64,000 bases of DNA from Serinus canaria (taxonomy: Eukaryota; Chordata; Aves; Passeriformes; Fringillidae), in the NCBI RefSeq assembly GCF_022539315.1, contig NC_066315.1, positions 119,541,374 through 119,605,373 on the forward strand. The letters run 5' to 3'. The notes under the pieces are model-generated. The model was not told the DNA's origin. It was given only the letters and a program-made list of their open reading frames with translations, and made no database searches. The first letter of the stretch is position 1. The number at the start of each line of letters is the position of its first letter. Shown piece after piece: positions 54,271-64,000 of the stretch. The position numbers and the translations under genes are program-made.

Positions 54271-56380
54271 AGAAGTAGAGGCTTTTGATTATGTTGTTGT
54301 TAAAGGCACAGTTAAAACCAGACTTTTTAGACAAAGTTTGGGGAAAAGCTGCACAGGAAGACTTTTTTTTTTTTAAATTATGATCAGAGAACTAAAGAAG
54401 GTATGAAGACTCAAAGAAGGTGGGAAGAAAAGCACTTTTGAAGGAAACGAAAATAATTCATTTATTTATTTTTAAGTTATATATTCTCCTTCTTCAATGT
54501 ATATTTCAATGACAAGAGCTCTGTAAAAAAGGCAAAAAATCACCCTCGTGGTTCAAGGTTCTTCACTTGGGAAAATGTGCTTTTCTTATCTTTTCAGAAT
54601 GCTGCATGTTGTGAATGGTGGTTCATCCCTTGGTACATGCATATGTACAGAGCACATGCTCAACACTAAACTTTATAGTGTTTCACTGCTGACTTCAGTA
54701 TGGCCACCAGGATTTTTAAAGTTTTTTAGAAAAGCCACATTTCCTCAAGTAGGAAAATGCAACCAATAATTCTGTTGAAAAATCAAAAAATGTTTACCAG
54801 CTTTAGACCAGTCATGGTGACACTAGAGTATTTGCATTGTTTAAAAAATATGCCTGGTAACTACACTGCAGAAAAGTTAAAACAATGCATTGTCTTGTTA
54901 AGGTTTTCTTTCTGCAATCAGAAAAATAAATAAGGATATGGTTAACTTAAGATTAATCAGATGAGATGCTTGATCTCTATTGTGTTTTTACTTGATATTG
55001 CTAATATTAGAGTGCACATTTTTATTTTAAAAGCAGAAAAATAAATCCCTGCAAAACAATAGTGAGTAAACTAGTGAACCTCTCTAGGAAATGCCTGAAG
55101 ACTTGACTGATTTCATGAAGGATAACAAACCCTCTTTATGAATTTCTTAAATTTTTTTGTTTTCTTGAGCAATATAATTGTGCAATAAAAATCAAAAAGG
55201 ATTTATTTAAAAATAGAGTCTGCAAATATTTCCTCTGTAGAGAAATATCCTCTTATTTACTCTGTATAATTGTCTGTATGTCAGAAGACTGATAAATGCA
55301 TCACAGGCCACTAGGAAATGGTTAAGTGAGGAGATCTTGCAAGGACTGGAGTCCTCTACTTCTCAAAAGTCTCACCATCATCCCCTTGCATATAAGACAA
55401 TGAGGAGGAGGGTAAAACCAGAGAAAAAAATCAGCCTAAGGTCAAGAGAAAAAAACCAAAACACAAAATAAACACAAAACAAACAAAAAAGAAATGGAAA
55501 TATATTATGCAAACCTACTGTTGCCAGGGCTTTGATTTTGACAGGGCATTTATCTTTACAAGTGAAGTTATCAGATGATAATTTTTATGAATGAAGGTAA
55601 ATGTTACAGGTTTAAACTCTTGTGTAATTAGGCACAGAAATGCTCTGGGTTTCATTGGGAGATGAGGAGGGATCTTCACAATGCAGTGCTGGAGGCAGGA
55701 TGGGAAGATGCAGAATATTTGGACCCTTAAAGTTTTGAGGTTCAGCTTGACAGTGAAATTGGTAACTAAAATGGTGGTGTTCTGGGCTGTTGTCATAATT
55801 TAGCCTATGCACAAAACAAAACAAAAAAGTAAATCTTTGGATGTATTTTTCTCATAAGTAATTTTCCTCTTTTCTGATGTTTTTGGAAATGGCAGTCATA
55901 CCTGGACTGTAGTTGACTGAATCTTATTTTATCTATTGGTGGAGGAACTTTTAAAATTTAGCTATAATGAAGTTTAGCAATTTTGATTTTATACCAGCAA
56001 CATAGTCAATACTGTCATGGGCACGTCAGATGACACACTGGAATTATTCTTTGTTTTTCCTGATACTTCTAGTAAAGGATTATTCTAAATCTTCACTGCT
56101 CTGGTGTGGATCTGGTCTATGTGACCTTCTAATTCTCTTTCAAATTTCTGCCTTTCCTCATTATGAGTTTGTACCCATTTGTTCTTGTGCCAACTGGTAC
56201 TTCAGTACAAATAGTTCACACCCCTCCCAGGTGTTCACTCCTGATGTATTTATAAGTAACAATCCCTCCCAGCACAGCTTTCATGCTTTACTCTGCAAAG
56301 AGGATCAAGTTCTTGTACACTTCAAATTATTTTATTTGCTGGACTTATTTCACTTCAAGCGAAACAAAACAAGCAAATAT

Positions 56381-56400
56381 AAAAAAAAAAAAAAAAAAAA
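56381..56400. repeat. Poly(A) run
   Basis: Twenty consecutive A in intron 1. The sequence 5' of it is not a recognised gene or SINE, and no flanking duplication was seen. Confidence 0.92.
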
Positions 56401-57191
56401 GCCCAGATTGCTGAATTGTTGATTTGCTGAGAACAGGAGGAGGAGATGTCAGCTCTGGGAATTACTGAGGAGGACTGTCCAAGTTTGGAACAGAAGCCTT
56501 CTCTAAGCATTCTTTGGGCCATGATACCATTGCTAGGTTAATATTTAAGCACTGTGTCTAACTGTTGGCAGCAGTAGAGCTGGTGGGTGGGTTTCCTTCC
56601 TGATTGATTCTGGTATTCTACATTTAGTGACAAGCAGCTGCACTTCAGAGTCCACTGAAGCACTGGGCACAGTGAATGAGGATGCACTTGTGGGTTATTG
56701 AAACTGAGGTCACAGACTGCTGTCATGCAGTCATGTCTGCAGCAATATAAAAGGTGAGGAGTGGGCCAGAGAAGAGCCTTGCAGAGGATCCAGAGAGCTG
56801 TATGCACAGCCCTTGCCTAAATAACATGTATTACTGGTCAGTTGGCCACAAAAGACTTGTGGTGCTAAAAACACAACTTCTCAGGATGGCATTTGAATTG
56901 TTTGGTAAATAACATTTACCCATGAAATAATACAGCAAACTAAGATTTGAATGGGGACAAGGAGGGGAGCAGTTTGGTGTGGAGATTTTGATATGCTGTG
57001 ATTGTTTTATTCAGTTTCAGTATCTCCCAAATTTGAATTTTCCAATAAAAGGTAGACTAGCCTCTGTCTTTAATTATAGATATTCCTATAATATTTCCAG
57101 TTGCACTCCTCGCACATTAAAAGATAAGTAATCAGATTAAGCTAACACAGCTGCATCAGAAACTGATTCATAAAAGAAAAAAGAGAAAAGC

Positions 57192-57196
57192 CAAGT
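57192..57196. repeat. Left target-site duplication of solo LTR
   Basis: CAAGT, exactly repeated at 58121-58125 on the far side of the LTR. A 5-bp duplication is typical of ERVL-type integration. Confidence 0.88.
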
Positions 57197-58120
57197 TGTC
57201 ACGAGCCATCCTTGCGGACGGGCTTCGTGGTGGTTCTTAGATTGACCTCAGGGTGCAAAAAACCGACACGGTACAAGGGGGTTTTGCAGTATTAATCAAC
57301 ACAAATGCACTTTATTGAGATAACTACAGCAAAAATGCATTGGGGAGGAATTGGGGAAAAAAGGGAAAGATGAGGAATAAAAGGGAAGAAAAGAAAGGGT
57401 ATATAGCTACCAAATGTGAGAATGGTGGGGGTCCTTCGGTGTCTAGCCGAAGAGGTTCACCAGGTCACGTCTGGGGAGATCTCAGTGATGCAGTCCATTC
57501 TGGACCCTAATTATACTCTTCTCATCGAGGGGGAAGGGGATTATTTCAAAACTGAATCTATTGTATCTTCTACACACAGTTCATCTCTCAGTGGCGAGGG
57601 CCACTGTTTTCCTGGTCCAGTGCCTGCACCTGCAATATCCATCTTGCTTTGGTCAGCTTGCCTTCCCCCGCGCTCCTCCCCCGCGCTGGGGGCTTCAGTC
57701 CCAGTCCTTGGGGAGTGTGAGGGAGGCCTTTCTCACATGGGGATTTCTCTCTGGGGATTTTCTCTGATGGAGAGGCTTCTGTCATCTCAGTGTGTCTGTC
57801 ACGGTGGTTGTAGATGAACGTGAGGGGTCTTCTGAGGGGGTCCGCCCAAAAGCTCAGGAGAAGTCTAGCCAGGCCAAGAGGTGGGACAGCTTCCAAGGCG
57901 AAAAGGGAACAGTGTCCCCTTCTTCTCATTGGGCTCAGTGTAGCATGCAGAAAACACACCTGTGGAAACAGGAACTTAGCAATTTTTTCATGTCCCAGAG
58001 CCCCTGGCTCGGAGGGTAACTTTTCACTGCAGGACCAGGAATGGGACAAAGGGGGTCTTCTGAGTGGTCTCTCAATGACAGTTGTGAGGCAAATTGTGAT
58101 ATTTCGGACAGACTCTCACA
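57197..58120 (-). mobile_element. Solo ERV LTR (ERVL-like), 924 bp
   Basis: A complete LTR with both ends resolved. On the + strand it starts TGTCACGAGCC and ends GACTCTCACA, giving the canonical TG...CA ends with a 3-base terminal inverted repeat (TGT/ACA), and it is flanked by CAAGT on both sides. Read on the minus strand, TATATA (57400-57405) precedes AATAAA (57311-57316) by about 90 bases, so the LTR promoter points away from the KCNB2 coding exon. It is richer in CpG than the intron around it. With one LTR and no internal genes between the duplications, it is a solo LTR left by recombination. The 5-bp duplication suggests the ERVL class; the family name is unverified. It ends 255 bp before the KCNB2 coding exon. 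Confidence 0.9.
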
Positions 58121-58125
58121 CAAGT
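58121..58125. repeat. Right target-site duplication of solo LTR
   Basis: CAAGT, identical to 57192-57196. It defines the insertion point in intron 1. Confidence 0.88.
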
Positions 58126-58375
58126 CCTTTGTACAAATTGTAACAGTTGATTTTGACAAATACAGGAATTCCAGTGAGCTTTTCCTTTGCTTAAGCATAG
58201 CGCTCTTAGCTGTTCCAGCTGTTCCAGTGCTTCTGGATATTGGCACAAAGAGTACCACTATAAAGAGGGCAAATTAAAATCATTAAATTTTCATCTGCAT
58301 ATGAAAGTATGGAAAGAGAGAGAGATTGGGGCATGCATTGTACCTGGCAATATTCTAATTTTTTGTCTTTTTTAG

Positions 58376-58481
58376 CTTCAGGAATGGAGCTGTCTGTCTG
58401 AAGAGGATTCTGCCCAAATATTCATAGTCTCCAAGCTAATTTTCCTACAGACTCTGGTGTTACAACTTCATCTTTTTCAGA
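58376..58481 (+). other. KCNB2: KCNB2 exon 2, 5'UTR part
   Basis: Noncoding start of the coding exon if the acceptor at 58374-58375 (T-rich tract, then 'ttttttag') is used. Two further AGs follow consensus-like tracts: 'tttcctacag' ending at 58450 and 'tctttttcag' ending at 58480, the last just one base before the start codon. The longest form includes a 5-codon upstream ORF (58384-58401, MELSV then TGA). Which acceptor is used cannot be decided from sequence. Confidence 0.65.
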
Positions 58482-59060
58482 ATGGCTGAGAAAGCTCCCC
58501 CAGGGATCACCAAAAAGTCTTCAAGGTCCACCCTTTCTCTCCCTCCGGAACCAGTGGAGATCATTAGGAGCAAAGCCTGCTCGCGGAGAGTTAAAATAAA
58601 TGTCGGTGGACTCAACCATGAAGTGCTGTGGAGGACTTTGGACAGACTTCCAAGGACACGATTGGGAAAGCTCAGAGACTGCAATACCCATGAATCTCTG
58701 CTAGAAGTGTGTGATGACTATAACCTGAATGAAAATGAGTATTTTTTTGATCGACACCCAGGGGCTTTCACTTCCATTTTGAATTTCTACAGGACAGGGA
58801 AACTACATATGATGGAAGAAATGTGTGCTCTCTCTTTTGGCCAGGAGCTTGATTACTGGGGGATTGATGAAATATATTTAGAATCTTGCTGCCAGGCAAG
58901 ATACCATCAAAAGAAAGAGCAAATGAATGAGGAACTGAGGAGGGAGGCAGAGACATTGCGAGAGAGAGAAGGGGAAGAGTTTGATAATACCTGCTGCCCA
59001 GAGAAAAGGAAGAAGCTTTGGGACTTGCTTGAGAAACCCAACTCATCTGTTGCAGCAAAG
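58482..59060 (+). CDS. KCNB2: KCNB2 (Kv2.2) first coding exon, residues 1-193
   Basis: N-terminal part of the Kv2.2 voltage-gated potassium channel alpha subunit, a delayed rectifier of neuronal plasma membranes that forms homotetramers or heterotetramers with Kv2.1 and with silent Kv subunits. The start is MAEKAPPG, with a strong context (A at -3, G at +4). A short cytoplasmic leader is followed by the T1 tetramerisation domain, about residues 35-140, with the NVGG motif at 40-43 and '[20 protein letters not shown]' at 89-108. The interface zinc motif HX5CX20CC is intact at H109, C115, C136 and C137. A charged linker follows (about 142-185). The exon ends after 193 codons in phase 0 at K193, then 'gtagga'. 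The open frame reads nine more bases to a stop, which is intronic. The S1-S6 helices, pore and C-terminus lie beyond the window. The leader and linker match my memory of Kv2.2 better than Kv2.1. Confidence 0.96.
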
Positions 59061-59275
59061 GTAGGATAAGCAATAGGCTTAATACAAAGATAGTAGACAA
59101 TGGTTTCATGACCCATGCATCTGACTTGTAGGAATAAACAACAGCCACTAAAATATTTAGAAAGAAGAAGAATCTAAAAATCTACATATCATTGAGTGAA
59201 AACACCCAAATCTGTCCTAAACCCACTGAAATCAGCAGAAAGAACCCTGTTGAGTTCAGTTGTTTTTAGGCAACT

Positions 59276-59291
59276 GCTGTACTGTACTGTA
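59276..59291. repeat. Short (TGTAC)n repeat
   Basis: About three tandem copies of TGTAC within intron 2. A minor simple repeat. Confidence 0.75.
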
Positions 59292-59620
59292 CTTTTCTTC
59301 TGCTGTATGTGATGAGAAACATCTGTGTGATTCTTAATGGACTCCATGTGAAACACTTCAATGAAAATGCAGACAGAGTACATTATCTACTAGTTTGTTA
59401 GAAAAGCATTTGGTTATGACAAACAGCCATTTCAGTGTTGCTTGTCCCATTACAGGCACTGCTTATGTGGTGTGTCAGTGTCTGGTAGGTTGTGCTGGAT
59501 AAGCTGTCAAAGGGTCATCAGCTGGTCTGGCATGGTTTTTTAATGGCATGTTTTCTCTTATACTACATTTTTGCAATCAAGAATTAGAGTGTTTTGTGTA
59601 AAAATACTAAAATATTAATG

Positions 59621-59756
59621 CATATATATATATATATATATTTATTTATATGCATGCATATTTATGTGTATACATGTATATGTATATAAACAATTGTATA
59701 TTCTATACATGTATACACACACACACTTATAGATGTGTAAAGTTTATATATATTTA
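59621..59756. repeat. (AT)n and AT/TG-rich tract
   Basis: A run of AT dinucleotides up to 59641 followed by about 110 bases of imperfect TATA/TGTA/CACA sequence, including a short (AC)n near 59716-59725. Likely length-polymorphic. Confidence 0.88.
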
Positions 59757-60338
59757 GTCAGAAGTGAGAAAAAATTCAGATGAATCCTGGGTCCAGTTCT
59801 GCTGTCTTCAAACAGGGAAGTTGGCTGAAGTCTCACGGATACAATGGAAAAGTTTACCCTGGTTGTGAAAATGGGACTGCACACACAGATGTTTGTACTG
59901 GTATTTAAAAGAAAGACTTTCTTGCATCTCGAGGTTGTTCTGTTTGTGGTGTGAAGCACTAATTATTGTGAGGTAAATTTTGGAAGCTCATCTACAGTGT
60001 GAATGACTCTAAAATGTTTGATGTTTAGATGTTCATTTTAAGCTTAAATGTGGCTTTATTTTTTCTTTTGTTGTTTGTTATCGGATGCAATGTTCTTGGA
60101 CCAAGGTAAGTATTAAATAGATGCTGCAATGGACAAAAAAAAAGAGAATTCTGGCAAGGATTTTTCTTGCAATAGTAACTCTTACTATTGAGGTACAATA
60201 AACATTTTTTTTAATATTAATTTTTCATTGTGAGCTACTTAACTTTTTAAGCAAGGAACTTACTTTATTAAAAAAAATGTTGTGGCAGAATTTAAGGTTC
60301 GTAAGTGGAATAAAAGCTTATAGGAGAAAAATGAAATT

Positions 60339-60412
60339 ATTCAGAATATTTTAGAAAAACTACATGAATAAATTTATTCAGAATATTTTAGAAAACTACA
60401 TGAATAAATTTT
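60339..60412 (+). repeat. 37-bp tandem duplication
   Basis: Unit 1 (60339-60375) and unit 2 (60376-60412) both begin 'attcagaatattttagaaaa' and end in 'catgaataaattt'. They differ by a single A in the central A-run. The near-identity suggests a fairly recent duplication in intron 2. Confidence 0.93.
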
Positions 60413-60480
60413 CTGCTTCCAATATACATATTCTGGGCCATATGTTCCTCTCCAGGAGAAAGAGCAGAGGGGAAGCAGAT

Positions 60481-60790
60481 GGGCGTTAAGTTTTGCCAAA
60501 AAGGGTTCAGGGAGGCCGTGTTACGCACCGTGATCCCCTGGTGCAAGCTAACATCCATCAGCCCCCACCAGCACTTCTGTGACACAGCTTCTGCACTGCC
60601 TGCAGGACTCAGGGATCAGCTTCTGAGTCCTGCACGCCTTGGAACGTCACCTGTGTGTTCCATAAGAGACCTCTCCTCCCGGATGCGGGCAGGAGGAAAT
60701 CCTGTCTGAGCCACGCTGCTGAAGCACACGGCACGCGGCCTGCGGGATCACCTGGCCATGAACACTGCCGCAGGGACATCCAGCAGGCAG
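60481..60790. other. CpG-rich patch in intron 2
   Basis: About 310 bases with a dozen or so CpG dinucleotides (for example 'cccggatgcggg' and 'cacggcacgcggcc') inside sequence where CpG is nearly absent. It could be an intronic regulatory element, a small orphan CpG island, or an unrecognised young repeat. Open frames on both strands over it are short and have no domain. Confidence 0.6.
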
Positions 60791-62074
60791 ATTTGTTTGT
60801 GAAATGTTTCCTCTTTTATAGACAGAAACGAAGGCAGTTGTCTCTAAGGCTTGAGACATATGCTTAATTAGTGTTTTCCTAAGACTAGGTAGGAGTCAAC
60901 ACGGTGAGATGAAGCAGATGAATAAAACAAAAGTAATATACTGATTTTTACATTCTGTGCCTGTGACTCGCTTTCATTCATTTGCATGTTGAATAAATGC
61001 AGAAATATAGGAGGGTTAAACTTGCATGAGTGCCTGCCATTCATCAAACTGTTCTTACAACTTGCACAGTTAGGCTGACCCTGAGCTTTTAAGAAAATCC
61101 CCCTTTGGTCACTCCGAGCAGATTTCTCCTCAGGTTTTGCAGATGAATGTGGCTGTTTCTTCAATTTCCCCAGATGTCTAAATAATTATTTTTTACCTTT
61201 TTATTTCCTTTTCCCCTCATGGCCTAATTTGATTCAATGTTATAGATCTTTCTTGCTACAGGGAGTTTCACATTGCACTTGTATACATGTTGTAATGATT
61301 TTCATTATTTCAATTGCCTTTTGTCTAAGTTAATGCCATTTGATGTGGTTTCTGTGGTTCTGGTAGCTAGAAGTCACCATAATTCATGCAGTCAGTTTCT
61401 CTATCTAGTCACCTTCAGTCTGTAAATACATATATGAGCCAGAGTTATAGTCAAATACGCCCATGGCAGCTCAGACAGATACAGAAACTTGGCTGAATGA
61501 CATAAAGGAGAGCAAAGACCATCACAACACATTTGACCTTAGGTAACATAAAACAAGACATGGTGAAATCAGCTGGATGCACTTTGAAACAGACTGTGTT
61601 AGGATCAGTGGCAAGGTGTTGTCTGAAGTATTTAGAATGCATCTTTTTTAGATTTTTCATTTTTGTGCTTGGTCAAATAAGTTTCTAGTTTGTCCTGAAA
61701 CAAGAGGCACAACCATCTTCTTTCCTCTGTCGGAGTAGAAAGGATGGTGGGATTTTGACAGTGGCAAGTTGGGGAGTAAGTGAGGAAATATTGCCATAAG
61801 CCTCAAATTCAAATATTAGCTGCCTTTTGAAGAAATGAAACCATGTGAGTGTGCATAAATATCCTATAGGTGCTTGTTCAGTCATTTCTATCCTGTGTGG
61901 CATCTGAGCAGTTGACAGGAGCAGCTTGCTTTTTAATCCCTTTCACATCAAAGATTAGAAATGTGAGATAAATACTCGGATGTGGTTTTGATATGTGACT
62001 GTGTCTTGCCACTTCTTGATTCTGCTAAGAACCCTTCTAGGTCTGATCCAAAGCTTACTGAATTAAGAGGGAGT

Positions 62075-62160
62075 CCTGCTTTGGATTAGGCATCTCAGGA
62101 CAAATCCTGCTCCTTTCGAGGTCAGTGAAGGTTTGCCACTGACTTCAGCAAGGTGAGACA
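62075..62160. repeat. Old dispersed repeat fragment
   Basis: The text 'aaatcctgctcctttcgagg', 'tcagtgaaggtttgccactg' and 'acttcagcaagg' matches in order a repeat consensus I remember from turtles, crocodilians and birds ('aatcctgctccc...gaagtca...tttgcc...gacttca'). It is strongly diverged. I cannot name the family with confidence. Confidence 0.45.
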
Positions 62161-64000
62161 GAACAAGGTGACAGTGAATGAGCAGCATGTATTTTACAGG
62201 ATTTGCCACAATCAATAGGAGAAAGCAAGAATAATGTGTGGCAAGAAATTAAAACTATGTTTAGCCAGTAAAAAAAGGAATATTATAGGTCAAGTACTGT
62301 TGCATAGTACAGACACACTTAACTTTTTGAGTTTTTTTAATTTAGTAAATGCAGATGTGCACCTCATCTCAGTCACCAATAACCATATTAGAGGCACAGC
62401 TATTCTTGCTTAGTCCTCTTCCCAGGAATTCAGCAGGCAATTGTGAATTCAGTAGACATTTCAGCCGAGGAAAACAGGATTTGCCTCCATTTTCCAGTGC
62501 TCTCATTCATAAGCTTTTTAAGAAGGATTAAGATAAAGATGTGCAGAAGTCCAGCCATTTCAGACATGTACAGTGCTGTGGAATGAGAAGCAGCGCTGGG
62601 ATTTATGAAGGACAGGAATTTTGCATATTTTACATCCCAGAGAAGTCCCAAAGCCTAGTCCCCAAACCACAGAGTTTGTATGTGTCTGGCATTCCTTGGT
62701 CCAGAATAACATCTGAGTTTTTAGACCAGGCATTTATTTATACTTATTGTGTAACCAGTAGTTTGTGAAAACTGTCTTAAAATATATATATTTTACTTAT
62801 GCTATCAGTCATAATTTAGTCTTCCATTTGCAGCTGCTGGACCTATAACAGCTTCCTTAGTGCAGCAGCAGCTCTGACCAACCTGTCAGTAGTATAAAAG
62901 TCCTCAACAGATACCAGAATGAGCACTGACTTCAGTCAGATGTGAACTTTGTGCAGCTGGATTGCATCAGTGTTTATGGTTCAGCACCTTGTTGAACTGA
63001 GCTGACGCCTTGTCAGCTGTGTCTGAGGTGTATTGTTTGGTGCAGTGCTCTCAAAATCAAAGGAGCCTTACTTTGGAATCAGTGTCAATCAAATGAACCC
63101 ATACATTTAGGATGTCATTCAAAGCATTAATGCATGAGCTCTTCCTTTCATTCTTGCTTATTGGGCCCAATAGCCTGATTATTTTCTCTGTTTTTTAATA
63201 CTGATAAAACTCTTTTGGGCTAAATCCTAAGTAAATATGGAATGTTTCTAGTCGAGATGTTTTACTGTAAATATAGAGTGAATGAAGCAAGAAATAAGTG
63301 GAATATCCAGGAGTAATAAAGACCCTATGTCTGTCTAAAGATATCTGATAGTGACTTACCACCTTTCATCTTCAAGAGTATTTTAATTACCTTACAGTAA
63401 CATTATCAACAAATATCACTGAGATTTTCCAATTTCTGCTTTGTATCCCATGCTGCCCCTTTGAATATAACTAAGATGCAATTGATTGTGATTGATTCTA
63501 CAGTTCTTTCTTATGCAAGTTATTTTTTCTCATATGAATATTTACATCATACTCAGTGTGACTAGTAACTGATCAAGTATAAAAGGTAGTACAAAGTAAT
63601 TTAAAAAATTATATTCAGTCACATTCTGTCCTTGAATTTTTGCATAACCCCTGTTGATGTACATACACAGAAGGGTAAAACATTGGCCTTTGTGTTTCTG
63701 CAGTATGGGGTTTGCTTTATTTGAAGTGAAACCTGATAGGGCTGAAAGTGTTCTCTGTTGATTCTGTTTGTTTCACTGCATGGCTGATTTTTCCTTATTT
63801 TATTGATTTCTGTCTTTCTTTGGGTTAGTTTTCAGGGTTTTTTTTTTCTGTTGGTTTGCGTTACAAATTGTAACATGAGTATTACTTCTTTGTAAAAAGC
63901 ATACTAATTTATCAGCTAACTAGTGGATTGTGGATTACAGAAGGTATAATTATCCCAAGCCTGACTGGAAATTGTGAGGACTTTGTGTGCAGTATTGAGT

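Larger units (their letters stand above)
41639..58375 (+). other. KCNB2: KCNB2 intron 1
   Basis: Bounded by GT at 41639-41640 and AG at 58374-58375. A good branch-point-like 'ttctaat' and a T-rich tract precede the acceptor. The first 0.3 kb is still CpG-rich. The rest is AT-rich, with an AT-only block near 44208-44275, a T-run at 43182-43198 and an A-run at 56381-56400. Two CR1 fragments and a solo LTR are listed separately. No other protein-coding gene is supported inside it. Cryptic exon and hairpin candidates are described in the findings. Confidence 0.75.
59061..64000 (+). other. KCNB2: KCNB2 intron 2 (5' part)
   Basis: Begins with GT at 59061-59062 directly after the phase 0 codon K193 and runs off the window. 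In other vertebrates this intron is very long, so the absence of the next exon is expected. It contains an (AT)n tract, a CpG-rich patch at about 60481-60790, a 37-bp tandem duplication and an old dispersed repeat near 62.1 kb, all listed separately. No other gene was recognised. Confidence 0.82.

Noticed and set aside
57416..58143. Several 75-153 codon frames on both strands near 57.4-58.1 kb
   Set aside because: They lie inside the solo LTR, which normally has no genes. Their openness reflects its higher GC content.
59061..59069. Continuation of the Kv2.2 frame to a stop at 59069
   Set aside because: The frame crosses a consensus GT donor at the position where family members splice to the membrane-domain exon, so these bases are intronic.
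1..64000. CRISPR arrays, operons, prophage or other prokaryotic systems
   Set aside because: There are no regularly spaced repeats, ribosome-binding sites or dense collinear genes. CR1, LTRs, spliced KCNB2 and a CpG island show vertebrate nuclear DNA.

Overview
The window looks like avian nuclear DNA, probably from a songbird. It is AT-rich, has no prokaryotic gene organisation, and carries several CR1 LINE fragments and three LTR pieces of the kind I recall from passerine genomes. That lineage call is from memory of repeat families and was not checked against a database. The only protein-coding gene I can support is the 5' part of KCNB2 (Kv2.2, a delayed-rectifier voltage-gated potassium channel) on the + strand. 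It has a GC-rich, CpG-dense promoter and 5'UTR exon at about 40.9-41.9 kb with a consensus splice donor after 41638. A 16.7 kb first intron follows. The first coding exon (58376-59060) encodes residues 1-193, which cover the cytoplasmic N-terminus and the T1 tetramerisation domain with its HX5CX20CC zinc motif. The exon ends in phase 0 at a GT donor. The membrane segments, pore and long C-terminus must lie in a later exon beyond the right edge.

Layout. 1-40.5 kb: intergenic DNA upstream of KCNB2 with no supportable gene. It holds CR1 fragments (about 0.53-0.76 and 5.26-5.70 kb), a plus-strand LTR (about 12.95-13.42 kb), a (TGGAA)13 array with an attached repeat tail (16.7-16.9 kb), a minus-strand LTR (about 33.6-34.1 kb), simple repeats and two striking perfect inverted repeats (27071-27110 and 32739-32788). 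40.56-40.90 kb: an alternating GT-rich tract abutting the promoter. 40.9-41.9 kb: CpG island, promoter and noncoding exon 1. 41.6-58.4 kb: intron 1, with two CR1 pieces (one a decayed reverse-transcriptase fragment) and a 924-bp solo LTR with an exact 5-bp target-site duplication, ending only 255 bp before the coding exon. 59.06-64.0 kb: the start of intron 2, with a local CpG-rich patch, a 37-bp tandem duplication and an (AT)n tract.

I searched for an unusual system (CRISPR-like arrays, clustered novel genes, toxin or defence loci, unknown RNA genes) and found none. The points most worth a second look are the solo LTR beside the first coding exon, the tandem splice acceptors that would include or skip a small uORF, the perfect hairpins, a candidate cryptic 89-bp exon in intron 1, and the CpG-rich patch in intron 2.
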